From: Gentiana macrophylla
Taxonomy: Eukaryota > Streptophyta > Magnoliopsida > Gentianales > Gentianaceae
Assembly: GCA_026214975.1 (NCBI GenBank)
Contig: CM047805.1
Location: forward strand, 111,037,845 to 111,101,844
Length of the DNA: 64,000 nt
Direction of reading: 5' to 3'
Shown: in pieces, positions 1 through 12,040 of the stretch
How positions within the stretch are numbered: the first letter of the stretch is position 1
How the letters are laid out: each line of letters starts with the position of its first letter
The notes under the pieces: model-generated
What the model was told of the DNA's origin: nothing
Seen by the model: only the letters and a program-made list of their open reading frames with translations
Database searches by the model: none
Program-made: the position numbers and the translations under genes

Positions 1-59
1 TTAATTTCCCAATAATTAGAATTATTCAAAATTCGACGGCTCTGTTATATTTAAAATTT

Positions 60-300
60 TCGTGGAGAATCCTCACAATGAGCATGTCGGCGTGGTGGTG
101 AAGATGTTGTTTTTATGTCATGAAGACCCAGACCCAAGTTCGATTCTCCATGGATTTGAATTTTTGGAGGTAATAAAGAAGAAAAAGATGCAGCTGAGAT
201 ATCAAACCCGCGCTGCCACAATGGGAGAAGAGGCGTCTAACCAACTCAGCTAGGAGCTTGTTTGTTCAAGAAACGGTGCAGTTTATTATTATACAGAGCG
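60..300 (+). other. possible tRNA-related SINE fragment
   Basis: The stretch GTGGTGGTGAAGATG followed about 40 bases later by AGTTCGATTCTCC resembles the A and B boxes of a pol III promoter, with the B-box core GTTCGATTC well formed. No clear poly(A) or target-site duplication is visible, so the ends are uncertain. It may instead be a chance match inside old repeat DNA. The short reading frame here shows no recognisable protein. Confidence 0.25.
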
Positions 301-668
301 TTGGCAGGATCAATTAGAGATTAGTAAATCCTTTAAATGTAGGGTTTATTTGTTTATTTAATTTTCCTTTTATAGATTAGATACGGGGGGACCAACGGTC
401 TATCTCAGTAGTTTAATTTCACATTTATTTCTTATGTGATGATTTATGTGATATAACCATGCCATGCATCATATTCATGAATTCCACTCCTAGCATATGC
501 ATACATGTAGAAAATTAATTTTTGGCATTAATTAAACATGTATGAAAACGATAATTAATTTAGATTAATAACAAATTAAATTAATTAAAGCAAACATAAT
601 TTAATCTGGACATAAAATTCACATGATAAGAATAAAATTTACTTGGTAAATTTTTTTTTGGGAATCTA

Positions 669-1290
669 AAATTCTTTGAGAATTTCGATTATATAGTGTC
701 TACATAAATAGGATTTTAATAACCAAAAATCCGAAAATTTGGAAAATCGTGAAAAGATGGACACTAATTAGACGGTATTTGGAATAGATAAGTTGGTATT
801 TCTTCTCATGTTTTATTATTTTTGGATTATTAGAAGAAATCCGAGATCCTAAATTTTTATCATGACATTATTAGGACTATAAAATTCATTGGTGAATTTT
901 TGTTGTGTAGTGTCTGCACAAGAGTTTTCTAAATGATCAGAAAATAAAAAAATCAAGAATAAGGTGACATTAGTTAGACGGTATTTGGAACCGATAAACT
1001 AGTAGAGCTTTATATTTTGTGATTTATTGTTTTTCGAATTTTTGAAAATTTAATAAGTCCTAATGTACTAGGATTATAAAATTCTTAGTGAATTTTATTT
1101 GTGTAGTGTCTACACAAAGGAATTTTAATCCATAAAATTGGAAAATCGTGAATATAGTGACACTAGTTAGACGGTATTTGAAACCGACAAACTAGTGGGA
1201 GGATTAAATTAAATATTCATCATCTATTGTTTTTGGATTATTAGAAAATTCTAAAATCCTAATGAGACTACCTAATTTTCAAAACAACGA
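669..1290 (+). repeat. three tandem ~200-bp repeats in a Copia leader
   Basis: Three diverged direct copies about 196-214 bp apart each carry TAGTGTCTACACA (starting near 694, 908 and 1104) and then GTTAGACGGTATTTGGAA about 80 bases further on. They lie upstream of the gag-like part of the decayed Copia element and probably belong to its untranslated leader. No coding potential is seen. Confidence 0.7.
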
Positions 1291-4200
1291 GTGGGAGCGG
1301 GGAAAGTGGCAACCGACCCCTCGGCCTCTACTGTTGACACAAGCACCGTGAAAGAATGGTGACGCCTCGTGCCGCTTTGATTTCGGCACCCTTCTGATGG
1401 CCTTCACCGCGATCAAAATTCAAGGCTTGGTTTCCGAAAGGATATGATTTTGAGTACTCGTCGGGTCACTGACCTACCCTTCGGCGGCATACTCGAGGTC
1501 TACTCAAAAATCTGAAACAGTAGGTCACACTCTAAAGGGTATTTTTGGAACTATCTTGGCTGAAAAAGGAAGGTAATCAACAATTAAATCGGGATGTCTG
1601 ATTCTCAGTTAATTGTTGAGAGAGATTGTCTCAATTTAATTGTCACCTCTTTGACCTACCCGTCGGCGGCACTGAGGTGTGAGATTAAATCCTTGGAATG
1701 GTAGGATAAACTGCATGCATGACATCACGTTTATAATTCCTAAAATCATTATTTGTTGTGGTGTATGATTTGATTTATATTTCTGTCATAATTTATCATT
1801 CAACTACATATCATCTCATGGTATCTAAACTGCTAAAAATGATTAAAATTGACTGAGTATGACTTCGTTTAAGTGGAAAAGTAACGAGAATGTTGAACTC
1901 ATTAATCGAGAATGCAATTAATTTTCGGTTGAGGATTCACCTCTTGAGCCTTCAAACTTAAGTGACATTGATAAGTGTGTCACTGCTGTCATTCGTGTCG
2001 AATGAGAGACAAACAAAATTTGTTCAAAGACGACGAGAATGATTTGGTATCAATCTCACTAGACATCCCACAGTTCACGAGTAGTGTCTACTCAAATGAA
2101 CTGCTAGTTCATGGCCATTTCCTTAATAGAAAGCCAAGAATAGGAAGGTAAATGTCTACAAGTGTAAGTCATCTAAACTAAATAAGTTAAAAGCTAAACC
2201 GAAATATTAATAAAAGAAAATATAGGATAAGGAAAGGGATTTCGGATCATCAACCTATGAATCTTTAGAGATTTTCTTAACCGAGTAATTTTACTTAGAA
2301 GTTAAAGTTATTTTGTAAGAACAAGGTAGAAGGGCATTCATGATTAAAGAGTAGACAACGTGCAGTTATTTCAGCTGAGATAGTAGGAGTGATATAAGGA
2401 AACAAAATTTCGGATTTTAATCCTTGGATATCACAGAAATTTAATTTTTGTTTTTCCAGATTCATTGGAACAAATTGATTCACTTTCAAATCGATAATAT
2501 AGTTTCCTAAAAGAAAGTGAATATGACATTTGTATACGATTCTGAGACTCGGGCTTTTGTCTGATAAAGTCAGAACCACTAAGTAATGCTGAAAGGTATA
2601 TGTAACACATCATAAACTATTAAGACAAATGGTTTCCGTATTGAGATAAACGATTCTTCAGCATCTATTAATTAGTGTATATATCGTATAGATAAGATCT
2701 GAAGACTGGCTAAGGGTGATTCCTATCTCCCAGTCTAAGAACACTATCTCAAAGGATAAATGACTAAATAACCTTTCAATTAGGAAAGGGTAATAGACCT
2801 GAAGAAGTATCATAGCTTGTTCATATTGACCTTCGGGGTCTTATGAAAGATACAAGCTAGTGGGAGCTTTTGAGTGGTAGACAATTTGTCTGATAGCTGC
2901 TTGAAATGCCGATTAGTTTGTCTAAATATTTGGAGGAATCTCTGATATTACCAGAGAAAAGAGTATTCCATGCTCAGATATGGGCTAAAGCATGGTTTTG
3001 GCACTGATGCTCGGCCTACCTCCGAGTAAAAATATTTCACTAAAAGGATGAACCATTGATTGCCTTATATAGTTATTAATATGCTACAATACACTGCTTA
3101 ACTCAAATTAAGATATTGGCTGCAAAGTAACGGTTAACATTCTTATGTAATACCGAGATGTCTATCTAGAAGATGTTTAGCACTCGTGCTTGAAGGTAGG
3201 ACTGGAGATTTTGCATACACATTTAGATGGTGACTGTTCATGAAATATCTTAATGCAATGAGTAAAGGTTGGTTATAAGATTCCTAAGATCAGAAAGTGA
3301 TGGTTGTACTATCACAAGCTTTCTGAAGAATGTTTAAATAACAAACCTGGACCTTGAAGTAAAGTTACTCAAGGAGTTGCTATCTGATTTAATCAAACCA
3401 CATCCAACATTGGTTCTTGGGGGTTACGTTGATAAATGCTACTGAACTAGATCAGAATATCAATCCACCCAAACGCAATTGGAGTATGGTTCAACCATTG
3501 ACCCGCTGTGATTATGCAGACTTTACAGTCTGCTGGGGGTGATTCATAACCTATGGTCTTTTATAAGAACTGTATGATAAAAGGAGGTTGGTTTAAGCCA
3601 TAAACTACAAATGGAGTTTTGGTACTCCAGTTCTGTTCACATTATTGTAGAACCACCTGAGTACCTCAGGCCCAGTGTGAGTAATTGGACCTACTTGAAA
3701 AAGTGTCGAATGAATGGGAAAGTTTATCTTTCAAAGCAAAGCCAAGTGGTATAGGGGTAATTCCCTGAAAAGTAGAGAGTTAACCAGGAGTGATGCCCTA
3801 AAACTCTCTCACCATTCAGCCTTGCTTGACTCCTTGGAAAGCAGAAAGATTAAAATGGGTGATGCCCTGAAACTTTCTTGCCGTACAACGGACCTGGAAT
3901 TCATTCGGAACAGAAAGGTTTTAGCTCAAATCCAATTGCAAATTGACTGCCTTTGCTTATATTCATTGGTGGATTAAAATAAACCTTCAGGTCATTAAAA
4001 TTCACATGTTTAGAATTGTGTGGGCTTGACTAGAATATTGATGTGTCTTTTGTAGACCAGAGAATCAAAATTGGTTAATGTAGTGAATATTAGCGTTCAT
4101 AAAGATGACACTGCGACGATTAGGAACAACTTGAGTGTGTTATCTGAAGTCAGGAACTGACGAGCCAAAGATTCTCTGAATTAGAGAAGTGGACTTTATT

Positions 4201-4859
4201 CTTATAAATCGATTCGGTCGAATTTATGAGAACAAGTTGTTGCCATTGTCCCGTCCATCTTATTGTTTAAAATGATAATGCATTTTCATATGCAATATTG
4301 AACGAGAGGTTTCCTAGCCAACCCCTCACGGAATAATTCTCTCAATCTTCGGAAATAGAGAAAATGGGATGAATTCACTTTTGGATAGAGAATGTCAGGT
4401 TATTTAAAAGTCAATTAAAGTCGAATCTTGGATTCGAGCAATGGATAACAGTATAGTACATCCTCAAGTATCTTAGGAGAATGAGGAATAATATGCGTGT
4501 ATATTCAGGTACAAACCTGAGTATTGTTGACTACACTGATTTTGACTTTCAGTCAGATTAAGGATGATCGTTAATCAATCTCGGGCTCAGTGTTTACTCA
4601 TTGTGATGGAGCTATAGTCTGGAGCAATCCAGCATTACCGATTGGACTCGATAAGTCAAATTCATAGCAGCTTCTGGAGCAGCTGGAGAGGCAGTATAGC
4701 ATGAAAGGTTCATTGTTGATCAGAGAGTAATTCCACTTCTAGGTAAGTCGATATCACTTTCGCTGTGAAAACAATGGAGAGGTAGCTTATGCAAAGGATC
4801 TTCGTAGTCACAAGAGGTCAAAAGCATATTAAGAGAGGTACCTCTTGGTCAGACAGACG

Positions 4860-4990
4860 GAGACGTTTTGGTCCTAAAGATCACCTCGAGCCGACAACCT
4901 AGCTGATCAGTTTACCAAGTCGCGTGGAATCTATTGTCACTGATAAGCACTTGGTGGATATGAGATTGAGAGATATGTCTCATCTTTTTA
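4860..4990 (+). pseudogene. Copia RNase H C-terminal remnant
   Basis: In one + frame the sequence reads ADNLADQFTKSRG, close to the DNIADPLTK motif that closes Copia RNase H domains just before the polypurine tract. Upstream frames are broken. Its position about 150 bp before the tract and LTR is where the end of pol is expected. This is a remnant only, with no functional enzyme. Confidence 0.45.
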
Positions 4991-5135
4991 AGAGCAAGTG
5001 GGAGAATGTTGTGAATATGATAGAGGTGTGGTGATCTAAAAACAATTGTTTCTTGTCTTTAAGGGCAAGTGGGAGATGGTTGGATGTAGTGCCCGAAAGA
5101 CAATTGTTACTTGTCCTTACGGGCAAGTGGGAGAT
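4988..5135 (+). repeat. reiterated polypurine tract / LTR-tip duplication
   Basis: The tract GCAAGTGGGAGA occurs three times, near 4993, 5063 and 5123. After the second copy comes TTGGATGTAGTGCCCGAAAG, and the real LTR after the third copy starts with nearly the same bases. A ~60-bp unit made of polypurine tract plus the first 30 bases of the LTR has therefore been duplicated in tandem. Confidence 0.7.
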
Positions 5136-6912
5136 TGTTGGAAGTAGCGCCCGAAAGATAATTTATGTAATTGTTTTTATAATTAATAAATGACATATTT
5201 ATTCTCATCTTATTGTTTGCTTCATGCTCATAAATAATACACTACTGAAAACCCCAAGTTGTATCATATGTAACCATATAACTTAGTGTGTGTGACACGT
5301 GAGGATTAATTTTATGGTGATACACTTGGATTGTTAGTCCATGGTGAACTTAATCAAAGTATGAGGTCTATTGATTAAACCACCATTACTGCGCCCTGAA
5401 CACTTTATGGTGTGACCGTCTTATCCGGACCGTTGATATTGGTTATCTAAGTAGGGCATTTATATATGATGTAGTCATATAGGACTGAACCGATTTAATC
5501 TACATTTCTCATATAATTCCGTGATTGAGAAATCTTATTAAATCACAAGATGATCATATATGAATTAACCTTAATCCTGAAGTGATTGTAGACTACTGCT
5601 TGTTTCAAGACAGGGTTTGATGTGTTCATTAAGGATTTCTAAGAGGCGCGGCCTGAATCACTTTCACATTGGCACTATCGGGAATGAGTATATGGGAATG
5701 TGTCTCACAGATACGGAATGCATTCCTTCCTGCGGGAAGTAGAAAGACAATCCCCTTATTTGTTAATCCTAGAAACTGATCGATCCCGGGAGTTCATATT
5801 GGTTATGAACTAATTGATCACTAGTGGGTTAATGGTGAATAAGGATAAGTTGTAATGAAGAAGGTTTACGGAAACATTCCTGCTTCATTGCGGATAGTCT
5901 ATGGAGGGTTAGTCTGTATGTAATGATTATATCAATGGACACTTATTGACTTGACTTTCTGAGAATAGGTTATATCTATAATCGATAGAGTACGGTTTCG
6001 GATTTATGGTGGCGTAATTCCGGAATTAATAAGTTGAGTTGAAATATTATGTTCGATGAATATTTTATTCAGTTTATTGTAGCTACTGGTTATAGGTCCA
6101 TGGTCCCCGGGTTGGCTCCTAACACGCGAGTGAAGTCTCGTTTTGTGGAACCTCGAAAATAAATTAAATAGTTGGTCTATTTAATGAATATGCGGATATT
6201 ATTTATTCGGTAAATAATATGTAATACATAAAAGTCATTTTCTATTATCCCAAATGACATAAAAAATGGCGCCATATTTTTTTGATTTTGGGAAAAGAAA
6301 TTTTCTCATAATTAATTATAATGTGGATAATATAATTATTTATGTGTTAAATAATTATAAATAAGAAATTAGTTTTCTTATTGGATAAATAGGAAATTTG
6401 TTTTCCTATTGGATAATATTTTTCCTTAAAGGAAAAGATAAATTTGTGTGTATAAGATAAACTCTCAAACTATTGGTTATTATCTTATATATGGAGAGTT
6501 TCTCCCAACACAAAATTGTTTGGAATCCAACGCCATCTTGAATAAAAAAGAGGACGCATCTTTCTTTTGAAAAAAGAGAAATTTTGTTTTCTTGTCTTAG
6601 CCATTGGGAGAAGAGAAAACTAGGGTTTCTCTTGAGCATATTCGAGGAGGCTCTACTACGAGGATCGACGTCCACCAGTCGTCGCTTGGAGATACAATCC
6701 GGAAGATCACGGCTTCTCTTCTGTTGGGTAAATCTTCTACCTTCTTGTAGTTATATTAATTAATCATGTGAATTAAATCATGGTAAAATCGCATGTGGAT
6801 TTAATTCGTAGCTTCCGATGTGCATGATCGAGTGTCTCGATCGGTGCTGTGAATTAGATCTGACGATCCAATTATGGATTGGATCCGGATTCGGTTTTCT
6901 GTATATCTAGCA
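5136..6912 (+). mobile_element. Copia LTR, + orientation (3' LTR)
   Basis: The LTR starts TGTTGGAAGTAGCGCC directly after the polypurine tract and probably ends TATCTAGCA, which keeps the TG...CA rule. It is about 1.78 kb. A diverged relative in antisense lies at 31882-33578 and shares blocks across its whole length, for example CGCCCGAAAGA near the start and GGAAGATCA near the end. The end at 6912 is the least certain point. A target-site duplication cannot be tested because the 5' LTR is missing. Confidence 0.7.
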
Positions 6913-6984
6913 CCAACCGCTATTAGTTTTTCGTTTTGAAAGTAATGTACTTTAATAATGACACCCTTAATAACATCTCAGTGC

Positions 6985-7390
6985 CGATGAGGTCTAGCTC
7001 AACTGGTTAGAGTTGACGTCCTGATACCAGAATGTCTTATATATTATTCCTTTCAATTGTAATAATAAGATCTCAATTGATACCCGAATTACACTTCAGA
7101 AAAAAATCGATTTTATGCATAAATAAATAATTTTGTCCTCCATAGAAAAATCGATTTTATTCTTCCGAAATAATTTTCCTCTTTAGCAAAGTTGTATCCA
7201 CGTAGCGTATTTTTTTCTTCTTTAGAAAAATTATATCCGCATTATGTGGTGTAATAGTTCACTATTGTGGTTGGAGTTGTAGCATTATTCCTTTCAATTG
7301 TAATAATAAGATCTTAGTCGATCTTCCCGAATTACACTTTAGAAAAGAAATCGATTTTATGTAAAAATAAATAAGTTTGTCCTCCATAAA
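6985..7390 (+). repeat. SINE-like A box and a 105-bp direct duplication
   Basis: TAGCTCAACTGGTTAGAG at about 6995 matches the A box of tRNA genes and tRNA-derived SINEs. No good B box follows. Downstream, a ~105-bp block beginning ATTATTCCTTTCAATTG and ending TTTGTCCTCCATA occurs at 7042-7145 and again at 7284-7389. The intervening 140 bp contain no gene. Confidence 0.45.
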
Positions 7391-7740
7391 CAAGATTTTT
7401 ATATAAATTCGATTATGAAAAAGTCAAAATTCAATGCGGTGCCTGAAAAATAGATTAACTCTAGTGCCATCAACGGGGTCATTTAAAAAATTATTATGAA
7501 AGATAAGTAGAAAGACAAAAATATCAATTTATAAGACTATAAAGACATGCAAGTTTGTTAAAGTCTTTAATATGTTAGTTATCTATCTCTACATAATTTT
7601 ACACTTTTGAGAATTTTTTTCTTCACGAAATTATAATTAAATCCAGGTTCCGACATTAATTAGTTTCTAATCCACTATTTTTTTTAGTTGCAATAAAGAA
7701 AAAATTAATAGTCATGGTCTATTATACCCTTATTTCTACC
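7391..7740. other. AT-rich stretch without a recognised feature
   Basis: I see no reading frame, LTR boundary or repeat of note here. Confidence 0.4.
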
Positions 7741-7861
7741 TATGATGCACCGACACTTCAATATGGTCGCCGTGTCCGACACAAGACACGACACGACATG
7801 CTCCAACATCGTGTCCGACACGTGTCGGCTGATTAAATTAATATTATTAAAAATTTAAATA

Positions 7862-7965
7862 TCCAACACGCTTGCGACACACCGTTGACACTCCCCGACA
7901 CGGCACCGACACTCCCCGACACGGCACCGACACTCACCGACACTCCCCGACACGGCACCGAATTT
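7862..7965. repeat. minisatellite, unit CACCGACACTCCCCGACACGG
   Basis: About four to five head-to-tail copies of a ~21-bp unit, some truncated, extend the subterminal repeat of the surrounding TIR element. Confidence 0.8.
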
Positions 7966-8226
7966 TTAATTTTTTTCTATATTTAAGTTTTTTCAATGGA
8001 AACGCTAAAATACCCGATTTTCATTTTTATAATAATTAAATAAATAATACGCCGGATCAAGTTTATATGTTTTTTGTTGATAAATAATCATTTTTACAAT
8101 TTATAATATTTTAAAGGTCAATCACAATTTCTTTTGGCACCGTATAAAGGTAGAATATATATTCTAGATATTCCTAGAGTTTATGTAATACATATCTTAT
8201 TTTCTCTAATTTTTTCAGATGTTTAC

Positions 8227-8228
<2 letters not shown>

Positions 8229-8311
<83 letters not shown>
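8229..8311. repeat. (TA)n microsatellite
   Basis: This is an uninterrupted AT dinucleotide run of about 83 bases inside the hAT-like element. The reading frame of alternating Ile and Tyr across it is an artefact. Confidence 0.95.
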
Positions 8312-8315
<4 letters not shown>

Positions 8316-9387
8316 GTGTCAATGGCGTGTCATGTCCTTAAATTTTGGAATTAGCCGTATCGCCGTGTCCGTATCGTGTCGTGCGGCGTGTCCGTGTCCG
8401 TGTCTGTGCATGATAAGAGAATATTTGCAACTCGGTTATGCAAGTAAAAACTCGAAACCGTGGCAAAATCTACTTTCTAACCGGCAGTGGACCGGGTCGA
8501 TCGTAAGTAGTTCTTAGGAGTCCGAGGTCGAACCCAAAAGGATTGGTTTTGAATACCTCTATTGACTTAGCGCTCAGTTCAGGTCAACCAAGTTGGTGAA
8601 AAGTTTATACTAATGCGTAAATTAAAGATTATATAATCGGTTTCTTTTACGTTTAACGGAGGTTTGGCCGAACTATGATCCAGGGAGCTAATTTACTCTC
8701 AAAACGACTATCTCGGGGGAGTTTCCTATCTTAACTATCCAACGAGTAAAGCCTAAGGTTGAAAACCCCGAACCAGAAAAGAACTCAACGCCTAGGGTGT
8801 CAACCTAGAACACGGGTAGGTGTCAAACTACCTTTTAAGCCTTAACTTTTACGGTCCCGAAACCCCGGTTCCCACACCTAGCCACAACATACATTTATAA
8901 GCTATGGTGTGTGAGATAACGAACTAGGTTGTCAAGCTAATTCATTTTTTTGTTTAAGCAAGTTTCGTGATGCAAATTACCCGTTAAAACGTTTAACTAC
9001 GCGCTAAACTACCCCGAGAGTTCATCCCCCTGCGAGCGTTTTACCCGTCTTCACATAATTCGGCCATACAAGGAACTTAGCTACTCATAATATGATTAAA
9101 GCGAGGAACAATAAGAGAAATCATTACAAGAACGATAAAGAGATAAGAATTCATACCGAACTTATTGAAGAAATAATGATCCAAACAAAACCGTAGCCAA
9201 AGAATCGATTTCTGACAATCAAAATGTAAAAATATAATTTTGTGATGTAGATAGTGTTGTAGGAAATCGAAAGACGATCGAAACGGTATATGGCACTTAA
9301 TAAACGCTCAGATGAGGGAGATCGCCCCAAAACGGCCTAAGGTGTTCCAAATCGTCAAAAAACTCTCGTATGAAATCGTTTGAGCTG

Positions 9388-9396
9388 CTATTTATA
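9388..9396 (-). promoter_or_regulatory. TATA box of outer element 3' LTR
   Basis: TATAAATAG is read on the minus strand inside the LTR. The identical site is at 20943-20951 in the other LTR. Confidence 0.55.
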
Positions 9397-9416
9397 CTTT
9401 AGGGCGAATTTAGGCT

Positions 9417-9502
9417 ATCCATACGGATTGGAAATGTGTCCGTACGGACAGTTCAGTTTCTTGTCCGTACGGATGGGCCATGGTCCGTACGGATAATTCT
9501 CT
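9417..9502. repeat. four CCGTACGG palindromes in LTR
   Basis: Sites of the form RTCCGTACGGAY recur at roughly 20-base spacing upstream of the TATA box as read on the minus strand. The first copy in this LTR is mutated (CCATACGG). The array is conserved at 20972-21049 in the other LTR. Confidence 0.8.
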
Positions 9503-10046
9503 GTATTCATTTTCCAACTTCTGCCTTCAGCTCGCTCCGTTTCCGACAGCTCTGCAGTAAAACCTTCATAACTTCTTCGTCCAACCTCCGATTGAGGTAA
9601 TTCAAATTGAATTGGAAATCTCTTGAAATTATCTACAACTTTCATGAAGAAGTCAGATCCTGAAAATGCCTCCATCCTGGTTGAATCTGCATCTGAAGGG
9701 GATTGAGGGGTTGAGTCCCGAACTCCAGTTTCTCTTTTCTTCACTTTTCTCCTCCCCTTGATCATTCTCATCACCAAATATCACCTTCCGGATCCCCGGA
9801 TCACCTAAACCCTGAAATATTGTGCAAAGAACATACCAGACGATATCCCGGGGGTAAAAGTGTCCAGAATAGGGCCAAATATCGATAAAAATAGGGGCTT
9901 TCCGACTATTTGTCGTTTTCACTCCCCGTGCATTATTCTCACGACAAAGCTCTACAAAAAGGCCTAAACCAACCAAAAATATGCTATAAATGTGATAACC
10001 ATAGGTTAAACCGTACATAAATATACAGTAAAGTTGGTTCCCATCA

Positions 10047-10058
10047 CCACCTCACACT
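10047..10058 (-). other. polypurine tract of outer element
   Basis: On the minus strand GTGTGAGGTGG sits immediately before the 3' LTR start TGATGGG. This fixes the element's orientation. Confidence 0.7.
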
Positions 10059-11782
10059 TAGCCTTTACTCGCCCTCGAGTAAATCAGGCGATCAAACAGA
10101 AACAAAGAATCAACTTTACGGTACATGCATGCATTTCAAAATATCAAAGTAAAAGAGAGTTAGACAAGTGAATGTAGCACCTTGACTCCACAATGTCACG
10201 AAACGTAGTGAGTGTGTGATTGAATGACGACGACTTATACTCAATACGGTTACCGGCTTGGAATACCGGATGAACGACTGCACACAATCCTGCCCTTCCT
10301 AGAGTCTCCACTAATCGAGGTTCACCAAGGCCAGAGATCCGGTCAGGTAGGTCTTTAAAGGTTATAACGTTTAAGCTCGGACAGGGGTTATCGAAGGATA
10401 ATTTGGGACTGGAGAAGAGAAAGTACGAGTGAACCTAATCAGCTTGTGTACTCCCACAATCTCGAACATATAAACACCACCAAACTCCTTCAAATTTCAT
10501 TTAAACTCATAGTCCAACCTCAACATCATACTAGGCTAGTAAGCACATCCCTTTTTCCGGCTTTCTTCGGTTCAAACTCTTATTCAATTTGTTATTCAAT
10601 TTTTTTTTTCTTTTTTTTTTTGCATTTTCATTCTTCACTTTCCTTGAACCGAAGGCCTTATAAAGATTTCCCGAGCTCCCCCCCCTTCTGAATGTTAGCT
10701 CACAATTCCCTCCTCGTAAGTATTCACAACTTCTCTCTCCCACCCCACACTTGCCATGGCAAGTGTGTCTAAAGAATGACTAAGTCCACTCGTAGGGTAG
10801 TCAAAAGAAACGTGACCAAAATATCGGCTCAGGGTTAGGAATTATAGGCTAAGTAATCAAAAAGGCTCATATTTCGGGCGGTGGTCAGACCGCTCCTATC
10901 AAGGCTTAGGAGGGTTTAGAGGGATAATGTTGGGATGTTGGCTTTTGGCTCTGGTCGCTTCAAAGAAATGCCTTTCCCGTCATCCCGAACCTACCCAGGG
11001 TGAATCCTTTCTATTTCGCCTCAAAACTAAGGGTACAGGTGTGTAAAGCAATCGTACTAAGTATAACCGTCGTCAAACGTGTACTAAAAGTGTTCCGTAT
11101 CGCGATATAATGGACTCACTGCGAGACATTCACAAGGCTAAAAACCGTTTACTAACTCAACCGTGAAAAACATGCATATATCGCGGTGTTAAAACCTTGA
11201 AAATTTTGAAAACGCCTAGAAATCGGCTCGAAGACTAGTAACAACTAAGTTTAAATCACATAACGGCATATTTGGAGTATAAATCAAATGAAAACAAGCT
11301 AAGCTAAGTCGTCCCACCCCCCACTTTAGTGAAACACCGTCCTCGGTGTGTAAACGAAAAAGAATGAAAGACTTAGCTTAGTAGCCCAGAAAAGCGCCGC
11401 AATCGAATCCCGTGATAGTCCCCAAAAGGCTCATCCCGATTCCCTGAAAGCATGATAACAGAAACCAAACAAAGCATGCACGGGACATAGTCCATGTGCC
11501 AAAAACATGCACAAGAATTGGGTACTATAAAATAGAGACTCGACCACGTCAGAAAATTCGATCCACAAATGTAGCATCAAACATACACCCTCAAAAGGAG
11601 AACATTGCAGACTCAAACGCACAAAAAAACATCATTATTCAAAATGATTTCCTTATTCCAGTGGGTTGCCTCCCACCTAGCGCCTTTGTTTTACGTCGTT
11701 GGCTCGACCAGATGACACTCACAAATCATAACAAACAAACCCAAAACCCTAATTTTTCTAACACGCAAGCATCAAAAAATCA
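10059..11782 (-). other. outer element, 3' non-coding internal region
   Basis: This 1.7-kb stretch lies between the end of the long minus-strand reading frame and the polypurine tract. It contains no recognisable protein domain. It includes a perfect 22-bp palindrome (10746-10767, centre GCCATGGC) and a poly-pyrimidine run at 10600-10621. Short frames here look like noise. Confidence 0.5.
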
Positions 11783-12040
11783 TTAACCAAAATCTGAACT
11801 CAGGAAGACCAACAACTTACGATAACCAAACAATGCAAGAGCCACAGAAATAGAATTCATGAGAAACTTACCCATCGGGGCTCTCGATGCTAGAACTTCC
11901 CATCCCGAAAATCTCCGCTTGTCAGCTTTCTGGATCATCCTCATCTTAAAATCACCCCACCACCGTGGTCTTTCCTCTCTATCACCTCTACGTGCGTCTT
12001 CCACCCGGGACCCTTCGAACTTAACCTCGTAGAACTCATC
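11783..12040 (-). pseudogene. long non-pol ORF of outer element, 3' part
   Basis: This is the continuation of the frame ending at 18085. Across the insertion the duplicated TCATC keeps the codons in register, so the inner element split one continuous coding frame. The segment is about 86 codons with a basic, Trp/Arg-rich stretch (EERPRWWGDFKMRM), then a Gly/Ala-rich region and a stop at 11783. No known domain recognised. Confidence 0.6.

Larger units (their letters stand above)
1291..5135 (+). mobile_element. decayed Ty1/Copia internal region
   Basis: This is the internal domain of a Copia retrotransposon on the + strand. It ends in a polypurine tract (GCAAGTGGGAGAT) joined directly to the LTR that starts at 5136. 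No reading frame above 90 codons survives, so gag and pol are heavily mutated. Near 4880-4930 a Copia RNase H C-terminal motif can still be read. Around 3767-3905 there is a ~69-bp tandem duplication containing GATGCCCT. The matching 5' LTR is not in the window. Confidence 0.6.
7746..8410. mobile_element. non-autonomous hAT-like TIR element
   Basis: The ends TGCACCGACAC (7746-7756) and GTGTCTGTGCA (8400-8410) form an 11-bp imperfect terminal inverted repeat. Both flanks are filled with CGTGTCCGACACG-type subterminal repeats in opposite orientation, a pattern seen in hAT-like elements. There is no transposase. A clear 8-bp duplication was not found, so the superfamily is tentative. The Athila-like LTR element at 8411 inserted exactly at the right terminus, and its duplication GTGCA is part of the inverted repeat. 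Confidence 0.45.
8411..10046 (-). mobile_element. outer element, 3' LTR (minus orientation)
   Basis: On the minus strand it starts TGATGGGAACCAAC (at 10046) and ends CTCTTATCA (at 8411). It is 1636 bp. It holds a TATA box (TATAAATAG, 9396 to 9388) and, just downstream in plus coordinates, four copies of a CCGTACGG-centred palindrome (9417-9502). The partner LTR at 19937 has the same elements with few substitutions. Confidence 0.88.

Noticed and set aside
62..253. 63-codon frame at the left edge
   Set aside because: Short, with no recognisable motif, and overlapping a possible SINE.
6995..7012. Functional tRNA gene
   Set aside because: Only the A box matches. No acceptor stem, anticodon arm or B box could be built.
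8134..8517. 127-codon frame with a long Ile-Tyr run
   Set aside because: It is the translation of the (TA)n microsatellite and its flanks, with no domain.
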